A stretch of DNA of 64,000 bases from assembly GCA_947451145.1 (NCBI GenBank), contig CANFXW010000009.1, positions 62,001 to 126,000 of the forward strand, read 5' to 3'. Both the position numbers and the translations under genes were made by a program. Below are positions 57,878 through 64,000 of this stretch, piece after piece. The notes under the pieces are model-generated. The model was not told where the DNA came from and did not search any database. It was given only the letters and a program-made list of their open reading frames with translations. The stretch's first letter is position 1, and every line of letters begins with the position of its first letter. The DNA is from Sphingomonadaceae bacterium (GTDB lineage: Bacteria > Pseudomonadota > Alphaproteobacteria > Sphingomonadales > Sphingomonadaceae).

Positions 57878-57960
57878 GATCAAGGGGGATTCCACGGGGC
57901 AACGAGCACGGCAGTAATGCGGCGCGCAGGATGACAGAGACGGTGCTTGTAGGAAAGCGC

Positions 57961-58434
57961 CTAGAAAATTGGCTTGGCCAGCATCAACCACACGATGGCC
58001 AGAACGGCAGCGAAGGCCGGGAATCCGCAAGCGAACCACGTGCGGAAATAACGGAAATAGGTAGCCGGCAATTCCTCTCCCGTCGCTGCGGCATGGCGCG
58101 CGAGATCACGCATGCGTACCTGCAGCCAAACAACCGGCAGCCAGAAGAATCCCACCAACACGTAGAACCCCATGGCGAGCACTATCCACGGGGTCATCAG
58201 TGGCCAGCCAATCAGGCGCGCAAGCCACAGGCCGGTGAGCGGTTGCACCACAACGGCGCTGGCGGTGAACAGGAAGTCGGCGATGACAACCGTTCCGGCG
58301 ACGTGGGCAATCAGCGCAGGATTGTGGCTACGATGCGCCATGAGCATGAAAAAGGCGATTCCCGCGCCTGTGCCCAGCAGCACGCAGGCACCGATTACGT
58401 GCAGCCATCGGGCAAGAACGATCAGATCGATCAA
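57961..58434 (-). CDS. DUF2269 family membrane protein
   Basis: LARWLHVIGACVLLGTGAGIAFFMLMAHRSHNPALIAHVAGTVVIADFLFTASAVVVQPLTGLWL. Confidence 0.85.
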   Translation of the reverse strand: MIDLIVLARWLHVIGACVLLGTGAGIAFFMLMAHRSHNPALIAHVAGTVVIADFLFTASAVVVQPLTGLWLARLIGWPLMTPWIVLAMGFYVLVGFFWLPVVWLQVRMRDLARHAAATGEELPATYFRYFRTWFACGFPAFAAVLAIVWLMLAKPIF

Positions 58435-59735
58435 CGCTCATCCACCATGGCAAGGCACAGAAGGGTCAGGGCGATGGCCGGAAGTACCTTGAGCATTGGT
58501 CCTAGCGGATCACTCCACAGGTACGGGGCCATAACCACCGATTCGGCGACATAGCCAAATGACGCTGCCAGCATGCCGAGCAGTGCCAAGCGGGTTGTCC
58601 GTCGCACCACAAGCAGTGCGGCCAGAGCAATATCTGCAAGAGATGCGAGGAACACGGTGTTCATCGCTCTTTCAATCGGAACACCGCCAGTCGAAAGGAT
58701 ATTTGCCGCTTGCTGAAGATGTTGGAGGCCGAGCAGACCCGATCCCAGCCACAATGCAAACAGACATACCATCGCCAGCGGATAGACCAGCGCCGTTCGG
58801 GCATGCCAGCGGTCAGCCTTGCCCGACGGTGGCAGGGCAGCGAGAGTTTGCTCAAGTGAAAGCGGCTCGCGCCCGAGCAGCATGTGCGCCTGATCGGTGT
58901 TGCCTGAAACACCGTTCATCAATGCTGCAATCGAATTGGATCGCAAGGGCGAGCGCCAACCCAGCCAGCCCAGTGCATCTGCCACCACAGTAACAGGACG
59001 CAGCAACCATCGCGGCAATGGCAAATGCAGTCGGGCGGGCGCTATGCCCAGCCATGCGCGGTGGAGCGCGATCACCGCATCCAGCGGACGACCATCGCGT
59101 TCGACAAGATCATAGCTGCCCTGCGCTCGTTCGGGATTTTGCATCGACAGGATCACGGCATCGACGAGATCACGCATTGCAACGCATTGCACTTCTCCTG
59201 TGCCGGTGACGACTGGCACAATTCCGGGCAGGCTGGCTACCATGCGGGTCATTTCCGTGCCGCCAAAGGCATTCCGTCCGATGACAAGGCCAGGCCGCAG
59301 CACAGTGCAGGACAATCCCGAGGCAGTTAACAGGGCATCGGCCTCGCCCTTGGTCGCCATGAAGGAACTGGGTGCGGCCGGATCGGCATTGCTGGCAGAA
59401 ATCTGGACAAAATGGATGCTCTTGCTTCTCTCGCAGGCTGCGATGAGCGCCCGGATCGCATCAAGCTGTACCCGCTCTACATTGTCGCGCAGTCCCGTTT
59501 GCAACGAGCCGCTGGCGTTGACCACGGCATCGATGCCAACAAGATGCGGTTGCCAGTCTGCAGTGCTTTGCATGGCGCGCAGGTCTGCTGTTATCCAGTC
59601 GATTCCCGGTAATGTCCGCGCGGCATATGCCCGGTCACGGCCGAGCCCGGTTACACTGTGTCCCGCCATCTGCAGGGCGCGGGTAAGTTCGCTGCCGATG
59701 AAGCCACTGGCACCAAGCAGGAGAACCCGCACCAA
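58431..59735 (-). CDS. SDR/NAD(P)-binding protein fused to a DoxX-like membrane domain
   Basis: VRVLLLGASGFIGSELTRALQMAGHSVTGLGRD...; C-terminal TM segments LVYPLAMVCLFALWLGSGLLGLQ... Confidence 0.85.
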   Translation of the reverse strand: MVRVLLLGASGFIGSELTRALQMAGHSVTGLGRDRAYAARTLPGIDWITADLRAMQSTADWQPHLVGIDAVVNASGSLQTGLRDNVERVQLDAIRALIAACERSKSIHFVQISASNADPAAPSSFMATKGEADALLTASGLSCTVLRPGLVIGRNAFGGTEMTRMVASLPGIVPVVTGTGEVQCVAMRDLVDAVILSMQNPERAQGSYDLVERDGRPLDAVIALHRAWLGIAPARLHLPLPRWLLRPVTVVADALGWLGWRSPLRSNSIAALMNGVSGNTDQAHMLLGREPLSLEQTLAALPPSGKADRWHARTALVYPLAMVCLFALWLGSGLLGLQHLQQAANILSTGGVPIERAMNTVFLASLADIALAALLVVRRTTRLALLGMLAASFGYVAESVVMAPYLWSDPLGPMLKVLPAIALTLLCLAMVDER

Positions 59736-59741
59736 TCGCTC

Positions 59742-60680
59742 CTAGTCAAACAGCGACGAAACCGAACTCTCGTCTGCAATCCGCCGGATCGCTTCGCCGA
59801 TCAGCGGGGCGATGCTCAGAACGCGGATGCGGTCGCAGGCTTTGGTTGATTCGGTGGCGAGGATGGTGTCGGTGATCACCAGTTCCTTCAGCGCCGAGCC
59901 TGCTACCCGCTCCACTGCCTTGCCCGAAAGCACGCCGTGCGTGAGGTAGGCGGTGACGCTGGCCGCACCGGCTGCCATCAGTGCTTCGGCGGCGTTGCAC
60001 AGGGTGCCGCCCGAATCGATGATATCGTCGATCAGGATACAGGCGCGGCCCTTTACGTCGCCGATGATGTTCATCACTTCCGACTGGCCGGGCTTGTCGC
60101 GCCGCTTGTCGACAATCGCCAGCGGGGCATTGTCATCAAGCCGCTTGGCGAGTGCGCGGGCGCGGACCACGCCGCCGACGTCAGGGGAGACGACCATCAG
60201 GTCTTGTCCGGCATAGTGCTGCTGGATGTCTGCCGCCATAACCGGCGCGGCATAGAGATTGTCGGTCGGGATATCGAAAAAGCCCTGAATCTGACCGGCG
60301 TGAAGGTCAACCGCCAGAACGCGGTCGGCGCCGGCCGTGGTGATCAGGTTGGCAACCAGCTTGGCCGAAATCGGCGTGCGGGGCCCGGGTTTGCGGTCCT
60401 GCCGGGCATAGCCGAAATAGGGAACCACGGCGGTGATCCGCTTGGCCGAGGCGCGGCGCAGCGCGTCGGTGCAGATCAGCAGCTCCATCAGGTTGTCGTT
60501 GCACGGGCTTGAGGTCGACTGGAGGATGAACACATCCTCACCGCGCACGTTTTCGTGGATTTCGACGAAGACTTCCTCATCGGCAAAGCGCCTTACCGAG
60601 GCATTGGTCAGCGGCACCTCAAGATAGGTGGCAATCGCCTGTGCCAGGGGCAGATTGGAATTGCCTGCCAGAAGTTTCAT
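59742..60680 (-). CDS. prs: Ribose-phosphate pyrophosphokinase
   Basis: [68 protein letters not shown]. Confidence 0.97.
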   Translation of the reverse strand: MKLLAGNSNLPLAQAIATYLEVPLTNASVRRFADEEVFVEIHENVRGEDVFILQSTSSPCNDNLMELLICTDALRRASAKRITAVVPYFGYARQDRKPGPRTPISAKLVANLITTAGADRVLAVDLHAGQIQGFFDIPTDNLYAAPVMAADIQQHYAGQDLMVVSPDVGGVVRARALAKRLDDNAPLAIVDKRRDKPGQSEVMNIIGDVKGRACILIDDIIDSGGTLCNAAEALMAAGAASVTAYLTHGVLSGKAVERVAGSALKELVITDTILATESTKACDRIRVLSIAPLIGEAIRRIADESSVSSLFD

Positions 60681-60796
60681 GCGCCAGTGCCTTTTCGCTC
60701 GCTTAGACCTTGGCCTGCGGCCTTAGCGGCGAGTCTTGCGAATGCAATATGGCGGGGAGGGTTTTCGGCCTTATTGCGCGCTTCTTATTCCGCCAA

Positions 60797-61750
60797 CTAC
60801 TCCCAGGGCCGCTTTGCCCCCGGCGCGACGCGGGCGATGGCTTCCAGTCTTCCGGCCTGCCGCGATTCGAGGGTCATCGTCAGCAGCGGCTGCGGGCGGG
60901 CGACGAACTGGCTGGGGCTCATGCCGAACAGATCGGTGAATTCGCGGATCAGGTGGCTTTGGTCGTAATAGCGCAGCAGCAGATCGTCTGCCTCGCCCTC
61001 GTCCCCCACGCCGCGAAGCTGGGCGGCCATATCGAGCGCGCGGCTGCGGCGGAGCACCTGCTTGGGCGTCAGGCCGAAATCGCGGGTGACGATCCGCTCC
61101 AGCCGCCGCTGGGGGATACCCAGCTGTTCGGCGAATTCGGCGACGGCAAAGCTGGGATCGATCAGCGCGGCCAGTTCAAACCGGGCAGTAACCGGATCGG
61201 GCTGTTCGCCGCCCTTTTCTTTGATGATGGCGCGGATGAAGTGTTCCAGAACGGCGAACCAGCCCTCGGGCTCGCTCTCCTGATCAAGCCGGGCGAGGGC
61301 GGCTGAGCCGGGCAGGCCCATTTCATCGCAGGTGATAAACCGGTCAAGCAGGTCATGCGTCTTGGTGCGGAGCAGCGCGTGGCCGGTGCCGGGGCGCAGC
61401 GAAAAGCCGACAGTGAGGAAGGGGCCGATCGTCGACAGGCGCATCATCCGTGTTTGCGGACCGAACATCAGCGCGCTCTGCTCTGTCATGCGCACGCCGT
61501 CGAGCGTATCTGCCTCCCACGTGCCGCGAAGCTGCATGCGAAATACGGTGGCATCGTAAAACAGGCCGCAATCAACGCGGTAGTCATCCGCCGCATCGAT
61601 CGCCCCGACATAGAGCCGGCCGATCCATGGTGCGATGTCATCCGATGGCGCGCGGCTGAGGCAAACGGGCTGCCCGCCGCGGGTTGTGCCGAACCGCGAT
61701 TTGAAGGTGGGGTCCACCGCTGGCTGCCCGCGTTTGAAAAACCGATCCAA
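60797..61750 (-). CDS. AraC family transcriptional regulator
   Basis: FAEQLGIPQRRLERIVTRDFGLTPKQVLRRSRALDMAAQLRG...YDQSHLIREFTDLFGMSPSQFV. Confidence 0.92.
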   Translation of the reverse strand: MDRFFKRGQPAVDPTFKSRFGTTRGGQPVCLSRAPSDDIAPWIGRLYVGAIDAADDYRVDCGLFYDATVFRMQLRGTWEADTLDGVRMTEQSALMFGPQTRMMRLSTIGPFLTVGFSLRPGTGHALLRTKTHDLLDRFITCDEMGLPGSAALARLDQESEPEGWFAVLEHFIRAIIKEKGGEQPDPVTARFELAALIDPSFAVAEFAEQLGIPQRRLERIVTRDFGLTPKQVLRRSRALDMAAQLRGVGDEGEADDLLLRYYDQSHLIREFTDLFGMSPSQFVARPQPLLTMTLESRQAGRLEAIARVAPGAKRPWE

Positions 61751-61881
61751 TTTCGCTCCGTTCCCCAGCGCCGCGCGACCATGCAGATGTTTGATTTACA
61801 AGGAAACCATTCAAAACGAAACCAAAGAATTTAGGATGCCGCCAAAGCGGAGGTATCTTGACCGGGCTGGCGGCAGGCCCG

Positions 61882-62676
61882 ATGAGCGGGGCCATGAATC
61901 TTGAAGCCGATATTGCCCTTGCGCTCCGCCTTGCCGATGCTGCCGGAGATGCCATTCGCCCGTGGTTCCGCACTGCCATGGAGCCAGACCGGAAAGGCGA
62001 TTCCACGCCCGTCACCCAGGCTGATCGCGCCGCCGAAGAGGCGATGCGCCGCCTGCTCAAGGCCGAGTGTCCGCGCGATACGGTGATCGGCGAGGAATTC
62101 GGCTCGACGCCGGGCAACTCGGGCCGGTCATGGGTGCTCGATCCGATTGATGGCACGGCGGGCTTTCTGGCCGGCCGGCCGATGTTCGGCACGCTGATCG
62201 CGCTGGTGGTTGAAGGCTGGCCGGTGCTCGGGGTGATCGACCAGCCGATCCTGAAAGAGCGCTGGTTGGGGGTGAGCGGCAAGCCGACCACGCTCAATGG
62301 CCAGCCGGTCCGCACCCGGCTCTGCCGTGAACTCGCCGATGCCACGTTGGCGACCACCGGCCCGCATTATTTTGACGATCACGATGGCGGCCACTTCATG
62401 GGGCTAGCCGCCAAGACCGATCACCGGCGCATGGTGATGGGCGGCGATTGCTATAACTATGCCATGCTCGCCTCGGGCCATCTCGATGTGGTCTGCGAGG
62501 CGGGGCTGAAACTGCACGATTGGGCGGCACTGGTTCCGGTGGTCGAGGGCGCGGGCGGCACGATGTGTGACTGGAACGGCGATCCGCTGCATGCGGGATC
62601 AGACGGCCATGTCCTCGCGCTCGGCGATCCGGCGCGCCTCGAAGATGTCATCGAGGCGCTGGCCTGCGGTCATTAA
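61882..62676 (+). CDS. hisN: Inositol monophosphatase family; histidinol-phosphatase-like
   Basis: VIGEEFGSTPGNSGRSWVLDPIDGTAGFLAGRPMFGTLIAL; GGDCYNYAMLASGHLDVVCEAGLKLHDWAALVPVVEGAGG. Confidence 0.88.
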   Translation: MSGAMNLEADIALALRLADAAGDAIRPWFRTAMEPDRKGDSTPVTQADRAAEEAMRRLLKAECPRDTVIGEEFGSTPGNSGRSWVLDPIDGTAGFLAGRPMFGTLIALVVEGWPVLGVIDQPILKERWLGVSGKPTTLNGQPVRTRLCRELADATLATTGPHYFDDHDGGHFMGLAAKTDHRRMVMGGDCYNYAMLASGHLDVVCEAGLKLHDWAALVPVVEGAGGTMCDWNGDPLHAGSDGHVLALGDPARLEDVIEALACGH

Positions 62677-62695
62677 TTGAGTTGGAGAGACAACG

Positions 62696-63217
62696 ATGAG
62701 CCTATCACTTTACCAAGCCGCCGTTCCATCGTTCCTGCAGGTGCTGACCCCGGTTGGCGGACTCGTGGAAAAAGCGCGGGCGCACTGCGCGGACAAGGGC
62801 GTGCCAGAAGAGGCTCTGCTGGATCAGCGCCTCGCCGAAGACATGTGGCCTTTCGCCAAGCAGGTGACCGCAGCCTGCGCACACTCGTTCGGCGCGATCG
62901 AGGCGCTGCGCAGCGGTGAAACCGGGCCGGATCGCAACCCGTCGCCCAGCAGCTTTGCCGCACTTGCCGAGCGCGTTTCCGCCGCAGTGGCTGGATTGCA
63001 GGCTGTGACCGAGGCGGAAATCGCCGCGCTGGAAGGCGGCGACGTTGTGTTCCGCTTTGGCGAGCGCGCCATGCCCTTCACGGCGAGCGACTATATCCTG
63101 TCTTTCGCCATGCCCAATTTCTATTTCCACGCCTCGATGGCCTATGGCGTGTTGCGCAATCAGGGGCTGACCATTGGCAAGATGGACTGGCTTGGCCAGA
63201 TCCGCATGAAGGGGTGA
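62696..63217 (+). CDS. DUF1993 domain-containing protein
   Basis: LYQAAVPSFLQVLTPVGGLVEKARAHCADKGVPEEALLDQRLAEDMWPFAKQVTAAC. Confidence 0.92.
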   Translation: MSLSLYQAAVPSFLQVLTPVGGLVEKARAHCADKGVPEEALLDQRLAEDMWPFAKQVTAACAHSFGAIEALRSGETGPDRNPSPSSFAALAERVSAAVAGLQAVTEAEIAALEGGDVVFRFGERAMPFTASDYILSFAMPNFYFHASMAYGVLRNQGLTIGKMDWLGQIRMKG

Positions 63218-63283
63218 TTGCCAGCGGGGGCTGAACCGGTCTAGGGCGCGCGAACGGGGGCGTGAATTGCCGGGAGTGCAGGT

Positions 63284-64000
63284 TTGACCTCGCCTATCTT
63301 TTTTGATGCATCGGGTAAGCGCCGCCGGTTGGTGGGGCGCATTGTTGGGCTGTTGCTCGGCCTGGCGCTGATCGGCGCGCTTGTTTTTGCCGCAACTCTG
63401 GTCGCCGTGCCGACCGAAAAGCCGCTAGTGCTGGGGCGTGAGCGGCAGCAGCCGCTGCCGTTTCTCAGCCATGTAAACCGGCTGCGCGGGCAGTTCCCCC
63501 GGCTCAAACCCACAGGTGCACGCGGACAGCCTGTGCGCATCGGCTTTTACGTACCTTGGGATCCCGACAGCGCCGCCTCGCTCGACAGGAACTACAATGC
63601 GCTTGATTGGGTGATCGCGGCTGACGCACAGGTCGAGTTGCCATCAGGCAAATTGAATTTCACCGACGATGCCAAGATCAAGAGCATCAACCACAGCCAC
63701 ACCAACCCGCCGTTTTTCCTGTTGATGGTGCAGAACATCGCGCACGAAAAGTGGGACGGGGAGGGCATGGCGCGGCTGCTGGCAGATCGGCGCAAGTCCG
63801 AGGCGTTGATCGACCAGACGATCGCGGCAGTCAAAACTCTGGGCTGGAACGGTGCCTGCTTTGACATAGAAAACATGCCGTCATCAGCGCTTCCCGCCTA
63901 TGAGGCGATGCTGTCGCGCGCGCATGACAAATTCGCCCGAGCCGGGATTGCCCTGACCATGACTGTTCCGGCGGGCGAACCCGACTGGAAGCTCGACCGT
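63284..64000 (+). CDS. N-terminus of a membrane-anchored GH18-like (possibly multi-domain glycosyltransferase) protein, truncated by window end
   Basis: TTG-initiated open frame: ...GLLLGLALIGALVFAATLVAVPTEKP...VRIGFYVPWDPDSAASLDRNYNALDWVIAADAQVE...LGWNGACFDIENMPSSALPAYEAML... Confidence 0.7.
   Translation, partial: MTSPIFFDASGKRRRLVGRIVGLLLGLALIGALVFAATLVAVPTEKPLVLGRERQQPLPFLSHVNRLRGQFPRLKPTGARGQPVRIGFYVPWDPDSAASLDRNYNALDWVIAADAQVELPSGKLNFTDDAKIKSINHSHTNPPFFLLMVQNIAHEKWDGEGMARLLADRRKSEALIDQTIAAVKTLGWNGACFDIENMPSSALPAYEAMLSRAHDKFARAGIALTMTVPAGEPDWKLDR

Overview
The window is GC-rich alphaproteobacterial chromosome, probably a sphingomonad (inferred from MipZ, EipA/DUF1134, a Cox-type Mo-hydroxylase cluster and DUF3489/DUF2924/DUF5681 proteins). 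Most of it is ordinary metabolic and housekeeping sequence: thiolase, amidohydrolase, epoxide hydrolase, a GH51/ThuA/GMC carbohydrate cluster, panC, mipZ, phosphomannomutase, coxLSMG, dcd, pgl, dinB, gnd, prs and hisN. The accessory part is about 16.4-28.4 kb and holds two adjacent modules. Module A (about 16.4-21.5 kb) is a compact divergent module: ParB-fused DNA methyltransferase plus two DUF5681 proteins on one side, DUF3489, DUF2924 and a large serine recombinase on the other, ending in a cluster of CCCTGTT/AACAGGG repeats that also occur near 3.4 kb. Module B (about 21.65-28.29 kb) is a roughly 6.6 kb integrative element at the 3' end of a tRNA-Ser(GCT). It has a 14-bp direct repeat (attL/attR candidate), a P4-type integrase just inside the left repeat, a primase/DUF3987 helicase, an Sf6-like small-terminase homologue, an AlpA-like regulator, an AT-rich TATCAT iteron-like cluster and several hairpins overlapping ribosome binding sites. 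No capsid, tail or large terminase gene is visible. I read it as a candidate minimal phage satellite (P4/PICI-like), and it is the most exciting object here. Other non-coding signals include a 262-bp nested inverted-repeat element (56498-56759) filling a convergent intergenic gap, and probable TetR-type operators. All family calls are by reading only; no database search was run.
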